The position numbers and the translations under genes were made by a program. From Vulcanimicrobiota bacterium (GTDB lineage Bacteria; Vulcanimicrobiota; Vulcanimicrobiia; Vulcanimicrobiales; Vulcanimicrobiaceae), in the NCBI GenBank assembly GCA_027306785.1, contig DAHUZB010000030.1, forward strand, positions 17,115 to 81,114: a stretch of DNA of 64,000 bases, read 5' to 3'. This document shows, in pieces, positions 26,243 through 34,849 of this stretch. The stretch's first letter is position 1; the number at the start of each line of letters is the position of its first letter. Under the pieces are notes generated by a model. It worked only from the letters and a program-made list of their open reading frames with translations, ran no database searches and had not been told where the DNA came from.

Positions 26243-27703
26243 ATGGTACGCGCTCTGGCCTTCGTGCTCTTCTGCTGCTCGCTCCTCGTGGGACCGCTCG
26301 CCTCCATGGCGGGGGCGCCCGCAACCCAACATTGGCTGGTGGTGAGCGACGTACACTTCGACCCCTTCACCGATCCTCGCGTCGCCGCGCGTTTGGCGGC
26401 CGAGCCGGTGAATCGCTGGCGCGACATCTTCGCGGCGAGCGGCGAGCGCCCGTACGCATCCTACGGCTCGGATACGAACGATGCGTTGCTCGAATCGGCG
26501 ATGGAGGCGATGCACGACACCGTCGCCGATCCCGCGGTCGTGATCGTGGACGGCGACTTTCTCGCGCACGGGTTCCGTGAAAAGTTCGACCGCACGTTCG
26601 CGCATCACGACGAGGCCGCCTACGACGCCTTCGTCGATAAGACGATCGCCTTTCTCGCGCGCGAATTTCAACTGGCCTTCCCCCGCGCGCGCATTCTGCC
26701 CGCGATCGGCAACAACGATAACGCGTGCGGCGATTACGCGAGCACGCCGAGCAGTCCGTTCCTCGCGCACATGGCCGCGCAGTGGGCGGTGGCGACGGGG
26801 GTGGGCGATCCGAGCGCCTTCGCCGCGCAGTTCGCGACGGGCGGCTACTACACGGCGCCGCTGCCCGCGGGCGGCGCGCAGGCGGTGGTGCTCAACGACG
26901 TGCTGTGGTCGGCGAAGTATCGCAACGCGTGCGGTGCGCCCGGGAGCGATCCGGGGGGCGTTGAGTTCGCATGGCTCCAGCAGACGCTCCATGCGATCTC
27001 GGGCCCGGTCTGGATTATTGCGCACATACCCCCGGGAATCGACGTCTACAGCACGCTGCACGCGCACGACGAGACGATCGTGCCGTTTCTCGCCGATCGC
27101 TACAATCGCGCGCTGATCGACGTGCTGAACGCACCCGCGCCGCGCGTCGTGATGGCCCTCTTCGGGCACACGCACATGAGCAGTTTCGGCGTGACCGGTG
27201 TGACCGCGCCCACCACGCCGTTTCTCGACGTACCGTCGGTGAGCCCGATCTTCGGCAACAACCCGTCGTTCACCGTACTCGACGTCGACGCCCGAGATGC
27301 CGCCGTGCAGGACGAGCAGGTCTTTACGCTCGCCGATCTGCCGATGCTTGCAAAGAACGGCACGCGCAAGGCGGTGTGGAGACGCGACTACGCGTTCGGG
27401 AGCATCTACGGGCGCGGCGTGCTCGACGCGCGTCATCTCGCCGCGGCGCAGGCGTTGATCTTTTCCGACGAGCGCGTGCGTCGCCGTTTCAGCGAACTCT
27501 ACGACGGGGCGAACCCCGCGCAGGACGCGATGCCCGACGACTCGTGGCGCGCCTATTGGTGCGGCGGCGTCGCGCTCGACGCGACACGGTATCAGGCGTG
27601 CGCGCGGCCGGTGATCCAGACCGCGCTACCGACGCATCCCCCCGCGCCGCCGATCCCTTCGCTCGCACCGAGTCCGTCGCCGAGTCCGAGTCCGAGCCCA
27701 TGA
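26243..27703 (+). CDS. Exported metallophosphoesterase (sphingomyelinase-like)
   Basis: The 486-residue protein has a signal peptide (about 1-24) and a calcineurin-like phosphoesterase domain: DVHFD at 36-40, DGDFLAH, GNNDNACGD, IAHIPPG and FGHTH. The layout, with GNND and a Cys-containing C-terminal region, resembles acid-sphingomyelinase-like phosphodiesterases. The end is a low-complexity Pro/Ser tail of alternating SPSP. Substrate is probably a phosphodiester, possibly lipid, outside the cytoplasm. It overlaps its tandem paralogue by ATGA. Confidence 0.85.
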   Translation: MVRALAFVLFCCSLLVGPLASMAGAPATQHWLVVSDVHFDPFTDPRVAARLAAEPVNRWRDIFAASGERPYASYGSDTNDALLESAMEAMHDTVADPAVVIVDGDFLAHGFREKFDRTFAHHDEAAYDAFVDKTIAFLAREFQLAFPRARILPAIGNNDNACGDYASTPSSPFLAHMAAQWAVATGVGDPSAFAAQFATGGYYTAPLPAGGAQAVVLNDVLWSAKYRNACGAPGSDPGGVEFAWLQQTLHAISGPVWIIAHIPPGIDVYSTLHAHDETIVPFLADRYNRALIDVLNAPAPRVVMALFGHTHMSSFGVTGVTAPTTPFLDVPSVSPIFGNNPSFTVLDVDARDAAVQDEQVFTLADLPMLAKNGTRKAVWRRDYAFGSIYGRGVLDARHLAAAQALIFSDERVRRRFSELYDGANPAQDAMPDDSWRAYWCGGVALDATRYQACARPVIQTALPTHPPAPPIPSLAPSPSPSPSPSP

Positions 27704-28989
27704 TACACGCGCTGTTCGCGGCGGCCTTGATGCACTACCTGGTCGTTTCGGACGTGCACCTCGATCCCTACGACGCGCGCACCCGTATCGTCTACGCGCA
27801 CGACGCGAATCGCACGCTGCTGCGTTCGGCCGTCCGCGCGATGCGCGCCGACGTGCCGAATGCGCGCGTCGTGATTCTGGGCGGCGATCTGCTCGCGCAT
27901 CACTTCGACGGGCTCGCGCGTGCGGCGCATCAGGATCCCTATGCGGCGGGCCTGGCCGCCACGCGCGAGGTGACCGACGCGCTCGCGCGGGCGTTTCCGA
28001 AGGCGCAATTCCTGGTCACGTTGGGGAATAACGACGATCCGTGCGGCGACTATCGCGCGGAGACGGGCGGGCCCTACCTGCGCGCGCTCGCGGCGCTCTA
28101 TGCCCCGCTCGTCGATCGCGGCGGCGCCGCACCGGGCTTTGCGCGGGCGTTCGAGCGCGGCGGATACTACACCGCCCGCTTGCCGAACGGCACGCGCGCG
28201 ATCGTGCTCAACACGGTCTTCGATTCGATCGTCTTTCGCGGCGGCTGCCGATCGCACGCCCACGGTGCCGCGCACGCGCAAGCGGCGTGGCTCGCGCGCG
28301 AGCTCGCGCGCAGCCGCAATGCCGTGCTGCTGATGCATATCCCGCCCGGCTACGATCCGGGCAGTACCACGCTCGCGCGCGATCTCGTCGCGGTGCCGTT
28401 CCTGCGTGCCGGATCGAACGCATCGCTGCTCGCCGCGCTGCGAGCGGAGCGCGCGCACGTGCGCTTCGCCGTCGCGGGGCACGTGCATCGCTACGACCTG
28501 CGCATCGCGGGCGGCGTGCCGCTGCTGATCGCTTCATCGATCTCGCCGGTCTATCGCAACAACCCGGCCTTTTTCGATCTGCTCGTCGCGCCCGACGGGT
28601 CGCTGCGCGATGTCGTTCCGTACGTGTACGACCCGCGCTCGGAACGGTGGCACGCCGAACCGAGCTTCGATCGAACCTACGGTGTCGACGGCTTCACGGC
28701 TGCGAATCTGCGGCGCGCGCACGCGGAGATCGAGCGCGATCCCGACGTTCGCGCGCGCTGGATCGCGGCGTACGACGTGTGGTCGGCGCGCATGGGGGAC
28801 ATCAGCGACCATCGCTCGCGCGTCTTTTGGTGCGCGCAAACCGAGCTCGGATCGGGATACGGCGCGTGTGCGGGAACGCGTCGGCGCTCCCGCATCGCGC
28901 TGATCGCCGCCGCGATCGCCGGCATGGCGATCGTCGCGACGATCGTGTTACTCGTGCGGCGTCGCCGCGCCCGTCTCGACCGGGTGTGA
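27700..28989 (+). CDS. Membrane-anchored metallophosphoesterase, tandem paralogue
   Basis: This 429-residue protein repeats all motifs of its neighbour: VVSDVHLDPYD, GGDLLAHHF, LGNNDDPCGDY, MHIPPGYDPG and VAGHVHRYD. Unlike its partner it has only a short N-terminal hydrophobic stretch but carries a C-terminal membrane helix (about residues 397-419) followed by an Arg-rich end, so it is probably anchored with the catalytic domain outside. ATG 27700 overlaps the upstream stop. Its 3' end overlaps the convergent sulfurtransferase gene by 42 bp. Confidence 0.83.
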   Translation: MIHALFAAALMHYLVVSDVHLDPYDARTRIVYAHDANRTLLRSAVRAMRADVPNARVVILGGDLLAHHFDGLARAAHQDPYAAGLAATREVTDALARAFPKAQFLVTLGNNDDPCGDYRAETGGPYLRALAALYAPLVDRGGAAPGFARAFERGGYYTARLPNGTRAIVLNTVFDSIVFRGGCRSHAHGAAHAQAAWLARELARSRNAVLLMHIPPGYDPGSTTLARDLVAVPFLRAGSNASLLAALRAERAHVRFAVAGHVHRYDLRIAGGVPLLIASSISPVYRNNPAFFDLLVAPDGSLRDVVPYVYDPRSERWHAEPSFDRTYGVDGFTAANLRRAHAEIERDPDVRARWIAAYDVWSARMGDISDHRSRVFWCAQTELGSGYGACAGTRRRSRIALIAAAIAGMAIVATIVLLVRRRRARLDRV

Positions 28990-29805
28990 AGGATCGGCGA
29001 CCCACTCGCTCCACGAACCGGCATAGACACGCGATCCGGTAAGCCCGGCGCGCTCCATGGCGAGCAGGTTCGCCGCGGCCGAAACGCCCGATCCGCATTG
29101 ATGCACGATCGCGGCGGGATCGCCGTAGGCGCCGAATGCGGCGCGCAATTCGTCCGCGGGTTTGAAACGCGCGTCGGCGGAGAAGTTCGTCTTGAACGGA
29201 CGATTGCGTGCGCCGGGAATGTGCCCGGCGACGGGATCGATCGTCTCGTTCTCTCCGGCGAAGCGATCGGCACCCCGCGCATCGAGCAGACGCATCGCAT
29301 CGTCGCGCAGATGCGCGAGTACGTAGTCGGCGTCGACGATCAACTGCGATCGCAGCGCGACGCGCAGGTCTCCGGGCGCGCGCGGCGCCGGAGCGGCCGC
29401 GGTCGTCGGCAGGCCCGCCGCGTCCCAGGCGGCGAGGCCGCCGTCGAGCACGGCGACGGCATCGTGTCCGATCCAGCGGCACAGCAGCCAGAAGCGCGCG
29501 GCGAACATATCCGCGCCCGCATCGTACGCAACCAGCTGCGTCTGTGCGGAGACGCCGATACCGCGCAAAAACGCGGCGAAGCTCTCCGGATCGGGCAGCG
29601 GATGACGTCCGTTGCGGCCGGTCTTCTCACCCGAGAGATTGTGTTCCATGTCGGCGAAGACGGCGCCGGGCAGATGCGCTTCGTCGTACATCCGACGCCC
29701 CGCGGAGAAATCCGCGAGCGTGTGACGGCAGTCGACGATGACGAAGCGGGGGTCGTCGAGATGTGACGCGAGTGCGTGCGCGTCGATGAGCGTCGTGTAG
29801 GCCAC
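28948..29805 (-). CDS. Sulfurtransferase, tandem rhodanese (thiosulfate/3-mercaptopyruvate type)
   Basis: The 285-residue protein has two rhodanese domains, an inactive N-terminal one (DCRHTLADFSAGRRMYDEAHLPGA) and a catalytic one with persulfide Cys237 in CGSGVSA. The CGSGV loop is the form associated with 3-mercaptopyruvate sulfurtransferases; CRxGxx(R/T) is usual for thiosulfate. It probably passes sulfane sulfur in the cytoplasm. It is 3 bp from the glutaredoxin gene, in one reverse operon with bolA. Confidence 0.88.
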   Translation of the reverse strand: MAYTTLIDAHALASHLDDPRFVIVDCRHTLADFSAGRRMYDEAHLPGAVFADMEHNLSGEKTGRNGRHPLPDPESFAAFLRGIGVSAQTQLVAYDAGADMFAARFWLLCRWIGHDAVAVLDGGLAAWDAAGLPTTAAAPAPRAPGDLRVALRSQLIVDADYVLAHLRDDAMRLLDARGADRFAGENETIDPVAGHIPGARNRPFKTNFSADARFKPADELRAAFGAYGDPAAIVHQCGSGVSAAANLLAMERAGLTGSRVYAGSWSEWVADPSHPVETGAATPHE

Positions 29806-29808
29806 GGA

Positions 29809-30165
29809 TCAGCGCAGGTTGATCGTGGTCTTCGGCTGCGCTTCGCCGCCGAACGTCTCTTTGAGGATCTGCTGCAACTCGCCGTTCTGCGCCATCGGCC
29901 CGAGGATGTCGGTATCGCCGTAGAACTTGCCGTTGATGAAGACCTTCGGCAGGGTCGGCCAGTTGGTCATCTCGGAGAGCACGTCGCGCTTCTCCATGTT
30001 CTCGAGCACGTCCACGACTTCGAACGGATAGCCGAAGTGATCGAAGAATTCGATCGTCTCCAGGGTGAAGCCGCAGCGCGGCATCGTCTTCGTGCCCTTG
30101 CCGTAGACGAGAATCTTGTTCGCGGCGATCTCCGCGTCGATTTGGGCCTTGAGTTGCTCCGACAT
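29809..30165 (-). CDS. Monothiol glutaredoxin, Grx4/GrxD type, CGFT active site
   Basis: This 118-residue protein is a Grx4-family Fe-S cluster carrier: VYGKGTKTMPRCGFT with Cys31, NWPTLPKVFINGKFYGDTDIL and a C-terminal GGEAQP. The family signature is CGFS; here the serine is threonine (CGFT), a conservative change. It would bridge a [2Fe-2S] cluster with glutathione or a BolA partner, and bolA is the next gene upstream in the same operon. Confidence 0.92.
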   Translation of the reverse strand: MSEQLKAQIDAEIAANKILVYGKGTKTMPRCGFTLETIEFFDHFGYPFEVVDVLENMEKRDVLSEMTNWPTLPKVFINGKFYGDTDILGPMAQNGELQQILKETFGGEAQPKTTINLR

Positions 30166-30173
30166 GCTGTTTC

Positions 30174-30410
30174 CTAGCTCTCGCTGACGATGGTCTTGAG
30201 TTCGACGGCATGCACGCGGCCGTCTTTGAGCGCGGCGCGCAGCGTGCCGTAGACGAGCTGATGCTGCTCGATGAGCGTTTTTCCCGCAAATGCCGTCGAA
30301 CGCACGGTCACGTTGAAGTGATCCATCGTTCCGGTGCGGTCGTAGACCGTCACCTCGGCGTCGGGAATATCGGTTCGGATGAGCGCGATCAGCGACTCGG
30401 TATCGATCAT
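30174..30410 (-). CDS. BolA-family protein
   Basis: The 78-residue protein is a complete BolA domain (class II KH-like fold), with HFNVTVRSTAFAGKTLIEQHQLVYG as the core and the conserved histidine in MDHF. BolA proteins pair with CGFS glutaredoxins in Fe-S handling, and the Grx gene is only 8 bp downstream. It probably belongs with the sulfurtransferase in one iron-sulfur unit. Confidence 0.92.
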   Translation of the reverse strand: MIDTESLIALIRTDIPDAEVTVYDRTGTMDHFNVTVRSTAFAGKTLIEQHQLVYGTLRAALKDGRVHAVELKTIVSES

Positions 30411-30420
30411 AACCGCTATT

Positions 30421-30675
30421 CTACGGATTTAGTCGCGGACGGTCACCGCGTATGGTCTCCGCCAAGCCGCGCGCCTCGCGCAGCGTCTCGGGCAGCCGAG
30501 CGGCACCCTTGGAGAGCATCGAGGCGACGCCGCCCGCCACGACGACGCCGGTGACGGCCATCAGAATGGCAGGCACGCCGGTCGCGCGCAGCGGGCCGAC
30601 GTCGATCGTGAACGACTCCTGCATGCGTGCGATACCCTTGAAAACGGCCTTTACGAGCCCCGTGCGACGTGCCAT
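30421..30675 (-). CDS. Small single-span membrane protein
   Basis: This 84-residue protein has a basic N-terminus, one hydrophobic segment (about residues 33-52, VPAILMAVTGVVVAGGVASM) and an Arg/Glu-rich tail. No family is recognised. It lies 10 bp upstream of bolA and looks like the first gene of the sulfurtransferase operon. Confidence 0.65.
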   Translation of the reverse strand: MARRTGLVKAVFKGIARMQESFTIDVGPLRATGVPAILMAVTGVVVAGGVASMLSKGAARLPETLREARGLAETIRGDRPRLNP

Positions 30676-30738
30676 AGGCGCGGTTTATCGCGCCCGCCTC
30701 CCAGGGTCCTCTCAGGGTACCTGGCGCACTTTATTCGG

Positions 30739-33090
30739 ATGCATGCCTTGCTTCTCGCCGTTTGCTGCCTCGTCTCCGGCCACGTTCATGCCGCCTCCGG
30801 TGCCCCGCTCGCGGGCGCGCGCGTGGTGCTGCGCGGGCCGGTGACGATCGTGCTCAGCTCGGATGCGACGGGAGCGATCGCGACGCACGTGAGCCCGGGC
30901 GATTACCAAGTCAACGCGGTCGCGAACGGCTACACGCCGGTGTCGACCGACGTGAAGATCGATCGCGACGTCGCGCTCGATTTCTCGCTCGAACCGCTCG
31001 ACGCGCCGACGTTGCGCACGATCAGCGTGGTGACGGTCGACGGGCGTCTCGCGCCCAATCGCGGAGCGATTCCGTCGATCACCGTCACCCGCGCGGATAT
31101 GGAGCGGCTCGGTGACGATCGCATCGTGCAGGCGCTGCAGACGCTACCGGGCGCCACCTTCGCGCGTCCCGACGGCGGCGGCGCGAACGCGGTCTCGGTG
31201 GTCGCGCTGCGTGGGCCCGATCCGTCGGAATCGCTCGTCACGCTCGACGGGCAATTGCTCAACGACGGCAACACCGGCGATCTCGATCTCTCGCGTCTGC
31301 CGATCGCCGCATTCGCCGCGGTCGACGTAACCGAAGGTCTCGGCCCCGAGGACAGCAACGGCAGCAACACCTTCGGCGGCTCCATCAACCTCGTGTCGCT
31401 CGCGCCGACGCAGAAGCCGCACTGGGCGTTCTCGCAGTCCGCGGGCTCCTTCGGGCACACCGAGACGTGGGCGAATGCGACGGGCAGCCGCGGACGATTG
31501 GGCTACGCCTTCGCGCTCGACAATACGCATCAGCTCGGTTACGCCAACGCCGTGGTGCCGCTCTACTCGTCGGTCGACCCGACCTGCTCGCCGTGCACGA
31601 CGTTGCTCGGCTCGAGCGTCGCGTCGCATGCCGCGCTCGGCAACGTCTCGTGGTCGTTCTCGCAGCGCGCGAACGTGACCGCGCGCGTCTTTCTGCTCGG
31701 TGATTCGCGCGATCAGAGCGGCTCGATCAACGGCATCAACGGGCTCGCGGGCACCCTCGATGCCAAGGGCGACGCGGTTCCGGTCGGCGCGTTCATCGGT
31801 CCCGGAGCGCAGACGTTCTCGCAGAACATTCGCGCCTACCAGGTGCGCGGTCAGGCACCGCTCGGCGCGGGCGAAGTGATCGCGAACGCGTACGCGAGCA
31901 ACAACGACATCGGGCTCGCCGGCAATCCCTCGAACCCCGCGTACGACGTCACGCACGTCGATCATCGCTACAACGGCGAAGTGAGTTGGCAGCGCACGTT
32001 CGATCGATCGAACTACTCGATCGGCGGGTACACGCGCTACGAATCACTGCAATTTCTCGCGCCTCCGTCCTCCGACGGATCGACCCTGACGTCGTTTCAG
32101 CAGCAGCCGCTCCTGGGGCAGACGATCGATACGTTCTACGTGCGCGGCGGTCTGCAAGCGACGAAGGAACTGCGACTCGACGCGGGCCTCTTTCAGACGC
32201 ATTACTCGACCTTCGGCTCCAACCTCGATTCGCGCATCGGCGCGATCTACTACCTCGATCCGAAGACCTCGCTGCGTGCCTCGTTCGGGACGGGATTCCG
32301 TCCGCCGCTGCTCTTCGAACGCTACGTCTTTCCGCTAAGCCAGCTCGCGCAGGATCAGTACGGCGTCTTCGTCGGGCAGGGCAGCCCGAACGAACGGCCC
32401 GAGCACGCGACCGAATACGAACTCGGACTCTCGCATCATTTCCAATCGGCGACGCTGGACGTCTCGCTGTATCGCACCAATCTGCGCAACCCGATCGAGA
32501 TCTACTATCCGTACCAACGCGCGCTCGCAAACGGCTGCGTGGGTCAGACGCCGCAGGCGCCGATCGCGGGCTGCACCTCGTATCAGAGCAACATCGGGAA
32601 CGCCGTCTACCAGGGCGCCGAGCTGCGCTTCGTGCAGCGCTTCGCGCCGCAGCATCTCTTCTTGACCGCGATGTACGGTCTCAACGTCGCCTATCCGAAA
32701 GATCTCACCGCCGATTTTTCGAACCCGACATCGGGCGCGAATCTCGTGGATAATCGCCAGTTCGGCGGCATTCCGCAGCAACAGGGATCGCTCGAACTCG
32801 ATTGGGTGAAGGGCGATTGGCACGCCGCCGCGAGCGCCGTCTTTCGCGGCACCAACAACGAACTCAACACGGGCCCGTTCACCCGGGTGAACGCCTCGGT
32901 CGGCGTCAAACTCGATCCGATGATGGACCTCACCTTCGCGGGGACGAACATCTTCAACGACGGCGCGGGACGCTATACGATCTTCGGCGCGGGCGTGCCG
33001 TATCTCGGCATCGACAACGCGCCGATTCCGAGCGACCGTTACGGCGTCGAGCCCTTCGGCCTGCGAATGATCCTCACGATCCGTCACTAG
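30739..33090 (+). CDS. TonB-dependent receptor
   Basis: The 783-residue outer-membrane protein has a signal peptide (about 1-19), a short CarboxypepD_reg-like domain (20-95, GAPLAGARVVLRGP), a plug (about 115-230, LPGATFARP, VALRGPDPSE, LDGQLL) and a barrel to the C-terminus. It is divergent from the bolA operon with 63 bp between. The ligand is unknown. Cysteine pairs (DPTCSPC, NGC...AGC) sit in predicted loops. Confidence 0.9.
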   Translation: MHALLLAVCCLVSGHVHAASGAPLAGARVVLRGPVTIVLSSDATGAIATHVSPGDYQVNAVANGYTPVSTDVKIDRDVALDFSLEPLDAPTLRTISVVTVDGRLAPNRGAIPSITVTRADMERLGDDRIVQALQTLPGATFARPDGGGANAVSVVALRGPDPSESLVTLDGQLLNDGNTGDLDLSRLPIAAFAAVDVTEGLGPEDSNGSNTFGGSINLVSLAPTQKPHWAFSQSAGSFGHTETWANATGSRGRLGYAFALDNTHQLGYANAVVPLYSSVDPTCSPCTTLLGSSVASHAALGNVSWSFSQRANVTARVFLLGDSRDQSGSINGINGLAGTLDAKGDAVPVGAFIGPGAQTFSQNIRAYQVRGQAPLGAGEVIANAYASNNDIGLAGNPSNPAYDVTHVDHRYNGEVSWQRTFDRSNYSIGGYTRYESLQFLAPPSSDGSTLTSFQQQPLLGQTIDTFYVRGGLQATKELRLDAGLFQTHYSTFGSNLDSRIGAIYYLDPKTSLRASFGTGFRPPLLFERYVFPLSQLAQDQYGVFVGQGSPNERPEHATEYELGLSHHFQSATLDVSLYRTNLRNPIEIYYPYQRALANGCVGQTPQAPIAGCTSYQSNIGNAVYQGAELRFVQRFAPQHLFLTAMYGLNVAYPKDLTADFSNPTSGANLVDNRQFGGIPQQQGSLELDWVKGDWHAAASAVFRGTNNELNTGPFTRVNASVGVKLDPMMDLTFAGTNIFNDGAGRYTIFGAGVPYLGIDNAPIPSDRYGVEPFGLRMILTIRH

Positions 33091-33119
33091 CGCGGAGGTG
33101 ATCGCGGCCCCCGCGGGCT

Positions 33120-34094
33120 ATGATGTTTCGCATGAAAGCCGTTCGTTTACACGCGGTCGGAGAGCCGCTTCGCGTCGAAGAGATCGAAACACCGCAGGCG
33201 CGCGACGGTGAAACGCGCGTGCGCGTGCGCGCCGCGGCATTCAACCGTCGCGACGTCTTCATCACGCAGGGGCTCTATCCGGGCATCGAACTGCCGCGTA
33301 CGCTCGGCTCCGACGGTGCGGGTGAGATCGAGGACGGCCGCGCGGTCGTCATCGATCCGATGCTCGACTGGGGTGACGATCCGCACGTCTGGTCGCCGAA
33401 GGCATCGATCCTCGGGATGCCGCGTGACGGAACGTTCGCGCAATACGTCGTCGTGCCGAGCGGCAACGTCTATCCGAAGCCGCCGCATCTCACCATGGAG
33501 GAAGCGGCGGCGCTTCCGCTCGCGGGACTCACCGCCTATCGCGCGATCGTCACGCGCGGCGAGCTGCGCCCGGGTGAGACGATTTTGATTCCGGGCATCG
33601 GCGGCGGCGTGCAGACCTTCGCGCTCCTCTTCGCCAAAGCGATCGGCGCGCGCGCGATCGTCACCTCGGGAAGCGACGAGAAGCTGGAGCGCGCGCGCGC
33701 ACTCGGCGCCGACGTCACGATCAACTACGCGACCAATCCCGACTGGAATAAGGCGCTCAAGCGCGGCGAGGTGGATGCGGTCGTCGATTCGTCGGGCGGC
33801 GATACGCTGAACAAAGCGCTCGGGGTGCTGCGTCCGGGCGGACGCGTGGTGATCTACGGCGGCACGCGGCTCGAAGCAACGTTCCGGCTCTTTCCGCTCT
33901 TCTGGAACCACATCGACATCCGCGGAACCTCGATGGGGAGCCCGGCCGATTTTCGCGCGATGCTCGAATTCGTGAACGCGCACGAGATTCGTCCCGCCGT
34001 CGATCGTGTCTACCCGATGGAGCAGGTCAACGACGCCGCCGCGCGCATGGCGCAATCGGAGCAGTTCGGCAAGATCGTGCTCGCCATCGACTAA
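33120..34094 (+). CDS. Zinc-independent MDR-family NAD(P)H oxidoreductase (quinone oxidoreductase-like)
   Basis: This 324-residue medium-chain reductase has the GroES-like N-terminal domain (FNRRDVFITQGLYPGIELP, LGSDGAGEI) and a Rossmann domain with IPGIGGGVQTFA and SGSDEKLERARALGAD. Structural-zinc cysteines are absent, which fits quinone/enone reductases rather than alcohol dehydrogenases. The family N-terminus suggests the second Met (33132, MKAVRLHAVGEP) as the real start. It is convergent with the response-regulator gene. Confidence 0.87.
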   Translation: MMFRMKAVRLHAVGEPLRVEEIETPQARDGETRVRVRAAAFNRRDVFITQGLYPGIELPRTLGSDGAGEIEDGRAVVIDPMLDWGDDPHVWSPKASILGMPRDGTFAQYVVVPSGNVYPKPPHLTMEEAAALPLAGLTAYRAIVTRGELRPGETILIPGIGGGVQTFALLFAKAIGARAIVTSGSDEKLERARALGADVTINYATNPDWNKALKRGEVDAVVDSSGGDTLNKALGVLRPGGRVVIYGGTRLEATFRLFPLFWNHIDIRGTSMGSPADFRAMLEFVNAHEIRPAVDRVYPMEQVNDAAARMAQSEQFGKIVLAID

Positions 34095-34849
34095 CGCGCG
34101 ATCGCGCGCACCGCGTCGCCGTACCGGCGGCTCGATTGGATCTTGGTGCCGTCGCGCAGCACGAGCAGGTACTCGCCGCTGCCCCATGGTTCGATGCGGA
34201 AGACGCGGTCGCGATTGACCGCGTAGGTGCGGTGGATGCGCACGACGCCCGCCGCGGCCACGCGTTCGCACAACTCCGAAAACGCCTCTCGCACGCGCAG
34301 GGTCGCGGGTCCGACGTGCAGCAGCGCGTAGTTGCCGTCGCTTGCGATCCAATCGATCTCGCGCGGATCGACGAGATGCACGCCTTCGCGGGTGCGGCAC
34401 GCGATCGGATCGATGCGTTCCGTTCGTCGCCCCGCGGCGAGAAGCCGTTCGATCGCGCGGCGCCCGGCATCGCCTCCCGCGATCGAGCGGCGCGCGCGCG
34501 CGATCGCTTCCGCAAACCGCTCGTCGGTATACGGCTTGAGCAGATAGTCGATGGCCGCTTCTTCGAACGCACGCACGGCATAGGCGTCGTGCGCGGTGAC
34601 GAAGACGATCGCCGGCGGACGCTCCGTCGTTTCGAGCAGGCGCAGAAGGCCGAACCCGTCGAGCTCGGGCATCCGCACGTCGAGGAGCAGCAGCTTCGGG
34701 CGGAGGATGCGCACGCGTTCGAGCGCGCGGCTCCCGCTCTCGCACTCGGCCACGATCTCGATATCGGGCTCGGCCGCGAGCAGCGAACGCATGCGCAGGC
34801 GCGCGGGCGGCTCGTCGTCGGCGAGGATGACCGTGATGCGCTCAGACAT
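34091..34849 (-). CDS. LytTR-family response regulator
   Basis: The 252-residue protein has a receiver domain (ADDEPPAR, phosphoacceptor in LLLLDVRMPELDGF, VTAHDAYAVRAFEEAAIDYLLKPY) and a C-terminal LytTR DNA-binding domain (IDWIASDGNYALLHV, RIHRTYAVNRDRV). It should receive phosphate from the adjacent LytS-like kinase. ATG 34849 overlaps the kinase gene by 8 bp. Targets are not known. Confidence 0.9.
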   Translation of the reverse strand: MSERITVILADDEPPARLRMRSLLAAEPDIEIVAECESGSRALERVRILRPKLLLLDVRMPELDGFGLLRLLETTERPPAIVFVTAHDAYAVRAFEEAAIDYLLKPYTDERFAEAIARARRSIAGGDAGRRAIERLLAAGRRTERIDPIACRTREGVHLVDPREIDWIASDGNYALLHVGPATLRVREAFSELCERVAAAGVVRIHRTYAVNRDRVFRIEPWGSGEYLLVLRDGTKIQSSRRYGDAVRAIAR

